Shown here in pieces: positions 7,542-15,227 of a DNA stretch of 15,279 nucleotides. The stretch covers positions 1 to 15,279 of the forward strand of contig JBMTVT010000051.1 in the NCBI GenBank assembly GCA_049451635.1, read 5' to 3'. The position numbers were made by a program, and so were the translations under genes. The notes below the pieces were generated by a model. It was given only the letters and a program-made list of their open reading frames with translations. It was not told the origin of the DNA and did not search any database. This DNA comes from JBMTVT01 sp049451635. Its GTDB lineage: Bacteria; Bacteroidota; Bacteroidia; Flavobacteriales; Flavobacteriaceae. The stretch's first letter is position 1, and each line of letters opens with the position of its first letter.

Positions 7542-8265
7542 TTACCACCTCACTTTCCAATTGGTAAACATTAGCATCAACCAATGTTTTTATATCATGA
7601 TATTCTTTTAAAGTAACTGGATAAAATTTTAAGCGATCTCCGGCTTTTGCAAAACAAGGTGTGTCTTTTGAAACATCAAAAAAGTTAATAGGAGAATTCC
7701 CAATAATGTTCCACCCTCCAGGGCTTGCATTTGGATAAACTCCTGTTTGACTTCCTCCAATGGCAACAGCCCCTTTTTCAATGTGTAATCTGGGGGTTGA
7801 TTTTCTGGGAATTTCGAGTGATTTATCCAACCCTCCTAAATATAAAAACCCAGGTAAAAACCCTATAAAATAAACTGAATAAGAAACTTGGCAATGACGC
7901 TTTATTATTTCGGATTTTGATAGTCTTTTTTCTTTTGAAATAAACTCTAAATCTATCCCAAATTCATCATCATAACACACAGGTATTTTCCAAAGTTTAG
8001 TGGTACGTTCTATAGAAACATTTTTTTCTAAATATATGCTTTTCAAGTTCAAAACCTCATTCGGATAATTTTCAATTTTATCATCATAAAAAACTAATAA
8101 TGAATTATATGCAGACTTTAATTCTATAATAGATTTAATATTTTTTTCAACTATTTTTTCTTTAAAACAAACTAAGTCATTCAAAATATCCCTATCTAAT
8201 TTTTGTGGCCATTCCACCAAAATAGCACGTTCCCCAAAGGGTTTGTATGTAAGTTTAAAAGCCAT
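7534..8265 (-). CDS. pxpB: 5-oxoprolinase subunit PxpB (KipI family)
   Basis: This is the AHS1/KipI-type subunit of 5-oxoprolinase; it associates with PxpC and, with PxpA, completes the ATP-dependent hydrolysis of 5-oxoproline. The 243-aa protein shows the N-terminal FGERAILVEW and the family core: IGFLPGFLYLGGLD (134-147), EIPRKSTPRLHIEKGAVAIG (151-170) and SQTGVYPNASPGGWNIIGNS (172-191). In Bacillus the homologue KipI inhibits the kinase KinA, but its place between pxpA and pxpC here points to the metabolic role. It lies 5 bases after pxpA and overlaps pxpC by 8 bases. Confidence 0.95.
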   Translation of the reverse strand: MAFKLTYKPFGERAILVEWPQKLDRDILNDLVCFKEKIVEKNIKSIIELKSAYNSLLVFYDDKIENYPNEVLNLKSIYLEKNVSIERTTKLWKIPVCYDDEFGIDLEFISKEKRLSKSEIIKRHCQVSYSVYFIGFLPGFLYLGGLDKSLEIPRKSTPRLHIEKGAVAIGGSQTGVYPNASPGGWNIIGNSPINFFDVSKDTPCFAKAGDRLKFYPVTLKEYHDIKTLVDANVYQLESEVVND

Positions 8266-8270
8266 TAAAA

Positions 8271-9011
8271 TTATCTTATTTTAATTCCTTTTTTTGCTAA
8301 TTTTTCGCTTAAGTTTTTTATCAAATTTAATGCTTTTGGATTGTCACCATGTACGCAAAACGTATCAGCTTTAATAGCTATTTCTGTACCTTGAATGGTC
8401 TTAACTTTCTGCTCAGCAATCATCCTAAAAACATGTTCATAAACTTGGTCAGCATCTTCAATTAAAGCGTTATTTTTACTTCGTGAAACCAAGGTTAAAT
8501 CATCATTATAATTTCTATCTGCAAATGCTTCATAGTTTATATTAAGTCTATTTTTTAATGCCAAATCCGCAATTACCGATTTGTAAGGCACATATAATTT
8601 TATGGGTATAGCAATGCTCTTCATCACTTCCACAATTACATTGGCAATCTTTTGATCTGTAGCAGCTAAATTGTATAGGGCGCCGTGCGGCTTGATGTGT
8701 CGCAGTGTAGCATGTTCTTCATTCAAAACGCTTATTAAATTATCTATTTGATGTTTTATTGAAGAAAATAATGACACACAAGAAATGTCCATAGGCTGTC
8801 TTCCAAAGTTTTCTCTATCTGGAAATGAGGGATGTGCACCAATTTTAACGTGATGCTTTTTGGCCAACCTAACTACTGTTTTCATGGTTTCATAATCACC
8901 TGCATGCCCTCCACAAGCAATATTACAAGAAGCCATATAAGGCATTAGCGAAGCATCATTACCAATGCCTTCACCAACATCTACATTAATATCCACAATT
9001 TGGTTTTCCAC
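8271..9011 (-). CDS. pxpA: 5-oxoprolinase subunit PxpA (LamB/YcsF family)
   Basis: This is the subunit family with the LamB/YcsF polysaccharide-deacetylase-like barrel. It shows VDINVDVGEG at the N terminus, LMPYMASCNIACGGHAGD (23-40), KIGAHPSFPDRENFGR (56-71), RHIKPHGALYN and a C-terminal FCVHGDNPKA. The conserved Asp, Glu and His residues are present and the length of 246 aa is typical. The start is a GTG at 9011, since an in-frame TAG lies six codons upstream and there is no nearer ATG. It is the first gene of pxpABC. The 83-base gap to the preceding DUF2891 gene has no clear TAnnTTTG motif, so the promoter is unsure. Confidence 0.95.
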   Translation of the reverse strand: MENQIVDINVDVGEGIGNDASLMPYMASCNIACGGHAGDYETMKTVVRLAKKHHVKIGAHPSFPDRENFGRQPMDISCVSLFSSIKHQIDNLISVLNEEHATLRHIKPHGALYNLAATDQKIANVIVEVMKSIAIPIKLYVPYKSVIADLALKNRLNINYEAFADRNYNDDLTLVSRSKNNALIEDADQVYEHVFRMIAEQKVKTIQGTEIAIKADTFCVHGDNPKALNLIKNLSEKLAKKGIKIR

Positions 9012-9094
9012 TAAAATAGGTTTAAGCTAAATACTTTGTTTATGGTTGCTACCGATAGTAAGATACTAAAACTAATCTTTTAAACCATTTAATG

Positions 9095-10225
9095 TCATTC
9101 CACAACTGAATTAAGCGCATAAATAGCAAAACTACCTAACCAATGGCCACCTTCATAGCTATCGCCTACAATATTGGGCAATGAATAGTTAATATGTTGA
9201 TTTACTATATTTCTTAAATGGAAGTATTCTGGCAAGCCTTCTGCAATGGTATTCAAACTCCAAGCGCGTGAAAAATTTACACCATCCAAATGTACCAAGT
9301 GGCCATCGGTTCTATCGGACACCAAACCAACTTCAAGTGTGTAGTTCTTATCTTTTAATTGTGGTAAAAAGGCATCCAACCATGTTTTAAATTCTTGAAT
9401 GGGCAATAAGCGTTTCATTAAAGCAGCTTCCTCCAAACAGGGTGATAAAAAATCGGTACCACTAGGTTCCCAAGTTATGGGGCAATTTTGGTCGTTTAAA
9501 AAGAAATATTTAGCACGTTCTGTAATAGCATTTTTAAGGGCTTCATGATTTGTTGTTTTGGCATAATCGTATGCAAATGAGAGTCCAAATGCGGTATTGG
9601 TGTGCGTTCCCACACGAAGTGGATAGTTTAGTTTTGGCAAAAACTCAATGTATTTTGAAACAATTAAATTGGTTAGCGGTTGTAAATTGGTTTCCAATTC
9701 CCTGGCAATTGGTGCATCCCAAGTGTGAAGTTCCTCGGCGAGCTTAAGTAACCACGCCCAACCATAAGTACGCTCATAGGATTTGTTTTGCTCGCCATAA
9801 AAGTATTGCACTTCAGTTTCTATGTTTTCTTTGGAAATGTTTTTAAGCAAACGTGCTTTTACTACTTCAGATATATCAATATTAGGAAATTGTTTTAGCA
9901 AACTCACCAAACTCCAATGCCCGTGAACTGCCGAATGCCAATCGAAACAGCCATAAAACGCTGGATGCAACGTGCGCGGTGGTTGCAAATCGCTATCGCT
10001 ACCAATGGTTTGCGATAACTTGTTTGGGTACTCGGTATTCATACAATGCAAAGGTAATTCTGCGAGTGTATTGGCTACTTTTAAGTTGAGTTTTGGGACG
10101 CCCCTAACTGGTGTTGATGTTTGCATGGTTGTTAAAACGGGTTGGTTTTCTTCCTTTTTTTGCTCATTGGAGGTGTTGCAGCATATAATTAAAACTACTG
10201 TGAAAATCATTAAAATCCTTTTCAT
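9095..10225 (-). CDS. DUF2891 family lipoprotein
   Basis: The 376-aa protein has an N-terminal export signal (MKRILMIFTVVLIICC) with candidate lipidation at Cys15 or Cys16, then a low-complexity linker to about residue 45. The rest is a DUF2891 domain with its typical motifs: HPAFYGCFDWHSAVHGHW (87-104), RTYGWAWLLKLAEEL (152-166), GTHTNTAFGLSFA, SGTDFLSPCLEEAALM, SRAWSLN and YEGGHWLGSFAIYAL near the C terminus. The conserved Trp, His, Asp and Glu residues look like a catalytic or ligand-binding cleft, but the activity of the family is unknown to me. It lies 83 bases upstream of pxpA on the same strand; whether this is one transcript is open. Many flavobacterial homologues are exported, as here. 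Confidence 0.9.
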   Translation of the reverse strand: MKRILMIFTVVLIICCNTSNEQKKEENQPVLTTMQTSTPVRGVPKLNLKVANTLAELPLHCMNTEYPNKLSQTIGSDSDLQPPRTLHPAFYGCFDWHSAVHGHWSLVSLLKQFPNIDISEVVKARLLKNISKENIETEVQYFYGEQNKSYERTYGWAWLLKLAEELHTWDAPIARELETNLQPLTNLIVSKYIEFLPKLNYPLRVGTHTNTAFGLSFAYDYAKTTNHEALKNAITERAKYFFLNDQNCPITWEPSGTDFLSPCLEEAALMKRLLPIQEFKTWLDAFLPQLKDKNYTLEVGLVSDRTDGHLVHLDGVNFSRAWSLNTIAEGLPEYFHLRNIVNQHINYSLPNIVGDSYEGGHWLGSFAIYALNSVVE

Positions 10226-10351
10226 ACTTTTCTAATTACGTTCTTACTTAGTTTTTTCAACAACCTATTTATTTCGTCTATAATTTTTGTTTGTCCTCAA
10301 GAATTATTCGCCCAGTCTTTTTTGTTTTAGAATCATATTGATAAACTTCAT

Positions 10352-10738
10352 TTATACTATAATTTTAGATATGCTCAAATTATAATATGTTCCTGCAATA
10401 TAAAAATATAACACTTTTACACCTTTAGTTGTTTTTCTTATAAGCATCATAACTAAACTAGTACTAGAAAATTTATCGTCTTTATCAAATAATGATGGTT
10501 CTTCCAAAATATATTTAACTTTATTTAATCGATTTCTTTCTGTGCTATTATAAAATTGTAAAACCTGTATTAAAATCAACAGCGGTATAAGAAGTAAGTA
10601 TCGTTTACCGTATTTTTTTATCATACTATTTAACCTATTTGACCTTAAATCAAATAATTTCAAAGAACCTAACATGCCTAAAACACAAGTTACAATTGTC
10701 GAAGATACTGTGAACCATATTTCAGGTATATTACCCAT
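10352..10738 (-). CDS. Small membrane protein of unknown function
   Basis: I do not recognise this protein. I chose the ATG at 10738 (128 aa, starting MGNIPEIWF), 19 bases after the comM stop. The frame is open to an ATG at 10837, but that would place the first 33 residues inside the comM coding region. It has two likely membrane segments, about residues 7-28 (IWFTVSSTIVTCVLGMLGSL) and 43-59 (YLLLIPLLILIQVLQFY), separated by a basic stretch, then a mostly polar tail. By the positive-inside rule the basic loop would be cytoplasmic. Codon use is more AT-rich than in comM. It may be co-transcribed with comM. The 10226-10351 gap before the DUF2891 gene shows no gene or clear signal. Confidence 0.55.
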   Translation of the reverse strand: MGNIPEIWFTVSSTIVTCVLGMLGSLKLFDLRSNRLNSMIKKYGKRYLLLIPLLILIQVLQFYNSTERNRLNKVKYILEEPSLFDKDDKFSSTSLVMMLIRKTTKGVKVLYFYIAGTYYNLSISKIIV

Positions 10739-10757
10739 AATTTTTCTAATTAAAATA

Positions 10758-12293
10758 TTACCCCAACCAACCTTCTCTATCCAAACTTCTATATTGAATA
10801 GCTTCGCTAATATGGGTGCCATTAACGGTATAAACACCTTCTAAATCGGCAATGGTTCTAGCTACTTTTAAAATACGATCATAAGCTCTCGCCGATAAAT
10901 TAAGGCGTTCCATAGCAGTTTTTAAAAGCTGTTTTGAGGCTTCATCCAACACACAATATTTACGTATTTGTTTGGTGTTCATTTGGGCGTTGTAATGTAC
11001 CAAATCACTTTCTTTAAAACGCTTGGTTTGTATTTCTCTGGCTTTGGTAACGCGTTTTCTAATTTCCACCGAAGTTTCGCCTTTTCTGTCTTCAGAAAGT
11101 TTTTCAAAAGGTACAGGCGTTACTTCAATATGAATATCAATCCTATCCAACAACGGACCCGATATCTTACTTAAATAGCGTTGCATTTCAGCAGGACTTG
11201 AGGTTACCGGCGCATCGGGGTCGTTAAAATAACCACCCGGACTTGGGTTCATACTCGCTACCAACATAAAACTACTAGGATAAGTAACCGTAAACTTCGC
11301 TCTGGAAATGGTGACTTCCCTGTCTTCCAAAGGTTGTCGCAACACTTCCAAAACACCTCGTTTAAATTCGGGCAGTTCGTCTAAAAACAATACGCCATTA
11401 TGCGATAAGGAAATCTCTCCCGGTTGTGGAAACGCGCCACCGCCAACCAATGCGACATCCGAAATGGTGTGATGCGGACTTCGAAACGGTCGTTGCGCCA
11501 TGAGTCCTGTATCTTTCACCCTACCCACCACCGAATGGATTTTTGTGGTTTCCAAAGCTTCATGAAGCGTCATAGGAGGCAAAATAGAAGGTAAACGTTT
11601 TGCCAACATGGTTTTTCCTGCTCCAGGTGGTCCAATTAAAATAATGTTATGTCCACCTGCTGCTGCAATTTCCATACAACGCTTAATACCTTCCTGTCCT
11701 TTAACATCGCTAAAATCATGTTCGGGAAAATCGAGATTTTTATAAAATTCTTCTCGGGTATTTATAATGGTTTGCCCAATGGGTTCGCCTTTATCGAAGT
11801 AATTAATAACTTGCTTGATATTATCAACACCATAAACCTCCAATCCATCAACAATGGCTGCCTCTTTGGCATTTTGCATTGGTAAAATAAACCCTTTAAA
11901 ACCTTCTTCCCTAGCTTTAACCGAAATGGGTAACGCGCCTTTTATGGGCTGTAAACTACCATCAAGCGAGAGTTCGCCCATAATGATGTATTTTTCCAAA
12001 TCAGGTGCTTCAATTTGTTTGGATGCCGCCAAAATACCAATGGCTAAAGTTAAATCGTAGGCACTTCCCTCCTTGCGTAAATCGGCAGGAGCCATGTTAA
12101 TCGTAATTTTCTTTCCAGGAATTTTGTAACCGTTATTTTGAAGCGCCGCAGCAATGCGGTAATTACTTTCCTTTATAGCATTATCAGGCAATCCTACCAG
12201 ATGATACCCAATACCAGAATCGACATTAACCTCAACCGTTATGGTTGTTGCTTCCACACCAAAAACGGCGCTTCCAAAAACTTTTTTAAGCAT
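10758..12293 (-). CDS. comM: YifB/ComM family Mg chelatase-like AAA ATPase
   Basis: Members of this family (ComM in Vibrio and Haemophilus, YifB in E. coli) are AAA+ ATPases; ComM is a hexameric branch-migration helicase that aids integration of DNA taken up by transformation. The 511-aa protein has the N-terminal Lon/S16-like domain (VDSGIGYHLVGLPD, INMAPADLRKEGSAYDL, MGELSLDG), the Mg-chelatase AAA domain with Walker A GPPGAGKT (221-228) and Walker B VLFLDE (301-306), then RSPHHTISDVALVGGG-type and SMNPSPGGYF motifs, and the C-terminal domain (NLSARAYDRILKVARTIADL). Full length for the family. The CxxC-type zinc motifs found in some homologues are not seen. A weak TACATTTA element lies just upstream. 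No other competence genes are in the window. Confidence 0.95.
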   Translation of the reverse strand: MLKKVFGSAVFGVEATTITVEVNVDSGIGYHLVGLPDNAIKESNYRIAAALQNNGYKIPGKKITINMAPADLRKEGSAYDLTLAIGILAASKQIEAPDLEKYIIMGELSLDGSLQPIKGALPISVKAREEGFKGFILPMQNAKEAAIVDGLEVYGVDNIKQVINYFDKGEPIGQTIINTREEFYKNLDFPEHDFSDVKGQEGIKRCMEIAAAGGHNIILIGPPGAGKTMLAKRLPSILPPMTLHEALETTKIHSVVGRVKDTGLMAQRPFRSPHHTISDVALVGGGAFPQPGEISLSHNGVLFLDELPEFKRGVLEVLRQPLEDREVTISRAKFTVTYPSSFMLVASMNPSPGGYFNDPDAPVTSSPAEMQRYLSKISGPLLDRIDIHIEVTPVPFEKLSEDRKGETSVEIRKRVTKAREIQTKRFKESDLVHYNAQMNTKQIRKYCVLDEASKQLLKTAMERLNLSARAYDRILKVARTIADLEGVYTVNGTHISEAIQYRSLDREGWLG

Positions 12294-12348
12294 ATTTATT
12301 GTTTACTGCTTAAATGTAAGAAATGTATTTGTAATTTCTAGATTTGGA

Positions 12349-12432
12349 TTAATAACTCTTAGCAAATAATTTTTCCTTTTTAGCCTTTTCAACTTTTATT
12401 GTGCTAGAGTAAACAAAGTCTGTATTTACCAT
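12349..12432 (-). other. Tiny open frame (27 codons) overlapping the pseudogene stop
   Basis: An ATG at 12432-12430 overlaps the TAA that ends the pseudogene (TAATG) and opens a 27-codon frame, rich in Lys and ending KLFAKSY, which stops at 12349. It could be a small peptide gene, a displaced piece of the pseudogene's C terminus, or chance. There is no homology evidence. Confidence 0.15.
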
Positions 12433-12933
12433 TAACCATCGCTTATATCATCTATTAAAAAAGTTCCTGATGCATCGTTTCCAATATCAATCAAAACTGT
12501 TAATCTGCTATAATTACCATATCCACCAATTATTGAAAAATCAAATGATAACGTAGCCCAAGTATTTCGCGAGGTCACATTGGTAGTTATTTGAATGTTA
12601 GTGTTATCACCACTATCTAGTTTCAAACCAACACTATGCTGTGTTGAATCAAAAAGCGTAAAAGGCTAGTGTTATTGTACTTTGAAAATCTAAATCTATG
12701 GGACGCGTTAAATCAATATAAAATCCTTGTTCAGCAGCAGAAGCTGCATGAAAAAATAGACCAACTGTATTATTAGAATCTGTGGGAGATTGTACTCTAG
12801 AGAAACTGCTACCGCACCAAACATTAAAAGTTTGTAATGAGCTATAAAAATCCAGAGGCATTTGCTGAGAATGGGATATTGAAAAAATAAAAAAATTAAA
12901 GGCTAGTAAAAATAGTAGTTATATTTCTTTCAT
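12432..12933 (-). pseudogene. Decayed gene for a secreted jelly-roll-like (carbohydrate-binding-like) domain protein
   Basis: The original gene starts at the ATG 12933-12931 and encodes a signal peptide (MKEI, stop, LLFLLAFNFFIFSISHSQQ) followed by MPLDFYSSLQTFNVW, the opening of a domain common in secreted flavobacterial proteins, and ending in FLIDDIS, also typical. Two lesions are seen. Codon 5 is TAA (12921-12919), and the frame breaks in the run of five A at 12651-12655 (+ strand). Removing one A joins ITLAFYAF directly to DSTQHSVGLKLD and restores a continuous domain of about 140 residues. The domain looks like a beta-sandwich sugar-binding module, which is inference. A complete relative would often continue with more domains or a sorting tail, so the TAA at 12432 may also be a truncation. 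The 192 bases between this and the aminotransferase gene hold nothing I can identify. Confidence 0.75.
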
Positions 12934-13125
12934 CTGTTTAAATTTTATTGTTTTTATTCGTCAGATGTAATTTGCCAATAAACATTTCGGTTGGTATCAA
13001 CTCTTTGTTATGGCTCATTTCATATCAAGAGTTACAGCCACTAAATTCCGCATTAAACTCGCGTGTTATTATCTTTAACCACAACAAAAACCATACATAA
13101 GTATGAATGCCTGCTAATAAAGCAC

Positions 13126-14319
13126 TTATAATATAGATTTTATTGCATTTACCATTTTCTGCGCCCTTTCATTAACCTCAATTTCAGTCCAAGACAACTT
13201 TATCAAACAAGATATATTTCGTGATATATAATAATCTGATTTCGAAAAGTCTTTGTTCTTAAGGTTTGAAAGACTTTTTTTAACATCTTCGGAAAGTGGG
13301 TATAATGATTTTACATCTTTTAAATGTTCCCATTTTCTGATGTAATGCCAATTGTTGTTGAAATAATTCCAACAGGCATCTATTCCATTCACTGAAAATG
13401 CCTTTGATACTTTATCAGCAGTAACGGCATCGGGTAAAAAAAAGTTTAAAAAAGCACAACTTTCTTCTCCTCCATCTGGAACCGTTCTAAATGTAACTTC
13501 AGGTATTTCAGACAATGCCTTTCGTAAGATATTAAAGTTCCTTTTTTGAATTTCCAAGAACTCTGGCAAACGTTTTACCTGTGCTAAACCTACCGCAGCA
13601 TGCAACTCTGAAATCCTAAAGTTATAACCTAAAAATGGATGGGTTTCAGCACCTCTATCATTGCCAATATGATCATGACCGTGATCACTATAATGGTCGG
13701 CATGGGTATAATAGTCTTTGTTATTGGTTATTACAGCACCACCCTCACCACAGGTAATGGTTTTTACAAAATCAAAAGAAAAGCAGCCTAAATCGCCTAT
13801 ACTACCCAAGGATTTTCCTTTGTAGGTGCCACCAATAGCTTGACATGCATCTTCAACTAACAGTAAATTATGTTTATCGCTAATGCTTTTTAACGCATCC
13901 ATGTTAGCCATGCTACCGCACATTTGTACAACCATAATAGCTTTGGTTTTTGGTGTGATAGCAGTTTCAACTGCTTTCGGACACAAGCCTAAGGTGTCAT
14001 CAATATCAACCAGAATAGGTATGGCTCCTAACATCATAATGGCTTCAAAACTTGCTACAAACGTAAATGTTGGCATAATGACTTCATCTCCAGCTCCAAC
14101 GCCAGCGGAGGCCAAAGCAACAGAAACGGCTGCAGTACCACTAGAAACCAATTGTACGTATTTGGTTTTAAATACTGTACTCAATTCGGTTTCTAGTGCT
14201 TTGGCTTTCCAATGGCCATTGCGCATACCGTCAAAACCGTAGCGCATAAGCACACCATTTTCTAACACATCGTTTACTTCTTTTTTTTCGGTTTCACTAA
14301 ATAGTTCAAATCCTGGCAT
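13126..14319 (-). CDS. DegT/DnrJ/EryC1/StrS family aminotransferase, KdnA-like
   Basis: This is a PLP-dependent sugar aminotransferase of 397 aa. It shows SSGTAA (59-64) for cofactor phosphate binding, DEVIMPTFTFVAS, the EDACQAIGG motif with Asp158, and the PLP lysine Lys186 in FDFVKTITCGEGGAVIT. The N terminus MPGFELF, the stretch DHGHDHIGNDRGAETHP followed by NFRISELHAAVGLAQ, and NNNWHYIRKWEHLK recall KdnA, which makes 8-amino-3,8-dideoxy-octulosonate (Kdo8N) for lipopolysaccharide in Shewanella. That similarity is from memory, so the substrate is a proposal. The partner dehydrogenase KdnB is not in the window, and the neighbours are not polysaccharide genes. A structured repeat lies just upstream. 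It is cytoplasmic and probably a homodimer, as in the family. Confidence 0.9.
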   Translation of the reverse strand: MPGFELFSETEKKEVNDVLENGVLMRYGFDGMRNGHWKAKALETELSTVFKTKYVQLVSSGTAAVSVALASAGVGAGDEVIMPTFTFVASFEAIMMLGAIPILVDIDDTLGLCPKAVETAITPKTKAIMVVQMCGSMANMDALKSISDKHNLLLVEDACQAIGGTYKGKSLGSIGDLGCFSFDFVKTITCGEGGAVITNNKDYYTHADHYSDHGHDHIGNDRGAETHPFLGYNFRISELHAAVGLAQVKRLPEFLEIQKRNFNILRKALSEIPEVTFRTVPDGGEESCAFLNFFLPDAVTADKVSKAFSVNGIDACWNYFNNNWHYIRKWEHLKDVKSLYPLSEDVKKSLSNLKNKDFSKSDYYISRNISCLIKLSWTEIEVNERAQKMVNAIKSIL

Positions 14320-14336
14320 AATTATGTTTTATGTTT

Positions 14337-14411
14337 GCGTTCGGGATTGTAGCGAGTTACCATGTAACGCGAAAAGCCCGACCCTACCGATAGTTATCGG
14401 GAGGTTAACGC
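14337..14411. repeat. Structured intergenic repeat (cloverleaf-like)
   Basis: Nested inverted repeats fill the gap between two co-directional genes: outer GCGTT (14337-14341) with AACGC (14407-14411); TCGGG (14341-14345) with CCCGA (14377-14381); inside it GTTAC-CAT-GTAAC (14356-14368); and beside it CCGATA-GT-TATCGG (14387-14400). The element is clearly richer in G+C than its surroundings. It resembles short REP-like intergenic repeats that I recall from flavobacterial genomes. Folded as RNA it would form a branched structure between the nitroreductase and aminotransferase messages. Confidence 0.6.
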
Positions 14412-14424
14412 CCTAATATTAATG

Positions 14425-15054
14425 TTACAATTCTATAATGGTTTCTTTAATAGGCTTTCTAACTTTTTTAAATTCTGAAAACATATCGTCATGTGCCCTA
14501 AACCCTACTGGTAATAGCAAAACGGACTGCAAACCTTTGCTTTTTAAATTTAACAACTCATCAAATTTTTCTGGTATGAATCCTTCCATGGGGCAAGCAT
14601 CAATACCTTCTACTGCACAAACAGTCATTAAATTTCCAAGTACAATATAGGCTTGGTTTTTTGACCATTGTAAGCGTTCATTAACAGACATATTTTCGAT
14701 GGTTTTTATCAAACTTTCCCTGTAAGGCTTTAATATGATTTCTGAGGTGTTGCGTATGCTTTTTATATTGTTATAATAGGCAACGACATCTTCTTCCGAA
14801 ATATCATTTTGAATGCATATTACCAAAAGGTGCGACGCATCCAACACTTGTTTTTGGTTGTAGCTAATTTTTACAAGTGCTTCCCTTTGCTTTTTATCTT
14901 CAACTATTACTAGTGAAATAGTTTGAAGGCCAAAGGATGTTGCCGTTAAATTAAAAGCTTGTTTGAGTGTATTGATTTGATATGCTGTTAATTTCTTTGA
15001 AGCGTCAAATTTTTTGGTAGCATACCGCCACTGTAACTGTTTAATAATATCCAT
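14425..15054 (-). CDS. NAD(P)H-dependent nitroreductase family protein
   Basis: This is an FMN-dependent oxidoreductase of the nitroreductase superfamily, likely reducing nitro compounds, quinones or similar acceptors with NAD(P)H; the natural substrate is unknown. I place the start at the ATG at 15054 (209 aa), giving MDIIKQLQWRYATKKFD, which matches the family's start and FMN-binding RYATKKFD. An in-frame ATG at 15075 would fall inside the promoter. Further family features are the NLTATSFGLQ segment (42-ish in the 216-aa numbering), VLDASHLLVIC, the acidic helix region, the AYIVLGNLM region with VEGIDACPMEGF, and the C-terminal LLPVGFRAHDD. Length is typical and it is cytoplasmic as a dimer. 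It is separated from the downstream aminotransferase by the structured repeat. Confidence 0.93.
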   Translation of the reverse strand: MDIIKQLQWRYATKKFDASKKLTAYQINTLKQAFNLTATSFGLQTISLVIVEDKKQREALVKISYNQKQVLDASHLLVICIQNDISEEDVVAYYNNIKSIRNTSEIILKPYRESLIKTIENMSVNERLQWSKNQAYIVLGNLMTVCAVEGIDACPMEGFIPEKFDELLNLKSKGLQSVLLLPVGFRAHDDMFSEFKKVRKPIKETIIEL

Positions 15055-15072
15055 ATAACTAATAATACTTTG

Positions 15073-15080
15073 CAAAAATA
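15073..15080 (-). promoter_or_regulatory. -7 promoter element of the nitroreductase gene
   Basis: On the - strand this reads TATTTTTG, matching TAnnTTTG, 18 bases before the chosen ATG. No TTG is found at the -33 spacing, so only the -7 part is supported. Its position decides against the upstream ATG at 15075. Confidence 0.45.
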
Positions 15081-15157
15081 ATACTTGAGAGGATGTTTTG
15101 TATTATAAAAATGATAAAATTGTTTGTGTAAATTTATTTTAAAAAATTGATGTTTTA

Positions 15158-15189
15158 TTTGAAAGAATTAAAAAAGGGTTCTATATTTG
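15158..15189 (+). promoter_or_regulatory. Promoter of the tRNA-Ser gene
   Basis: TTTG (15158-15161), a spacer of 20 bases, then TATATTTG (15182-15189): a textbook Bacteroidetes promoter (-33 TTTG, -7 TAnnTTTG). The inferred transcription start is near 15195, about 30 bases before the tRNA. Confidence 0.8.
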
Positions 15190-15227
15190 CACCCGCATTC
15201 AAGCAAATAGCTTGATGAGGCACTCAA

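Noticed and set aside
9972..10235. 87-codon + strand frame opposite the DUF2891 gene
   Set aside because: It lies wholly opposite the well-supported DUF2891 lipoprotein start region and has no motif of its own.
10739..10837. Longer N terminus (33 residues) for the small membrane protein
   Set aside because: It would lie mostly within the comM coding region in another frame; the ATG at 10738 just after the comM stop is more natural.
10968..12341. Four + strand frames opposite comM
   Set aside because: Antisense to a conserved ATPase; their translations show no recognisable domain.
13883..14650. + strand frames opposite the aminotransferase and nitroreductase genes
   Set aside because: Shadows of conserved genes; the aminotransferase and nitroreductase motifs lie on the - strand.
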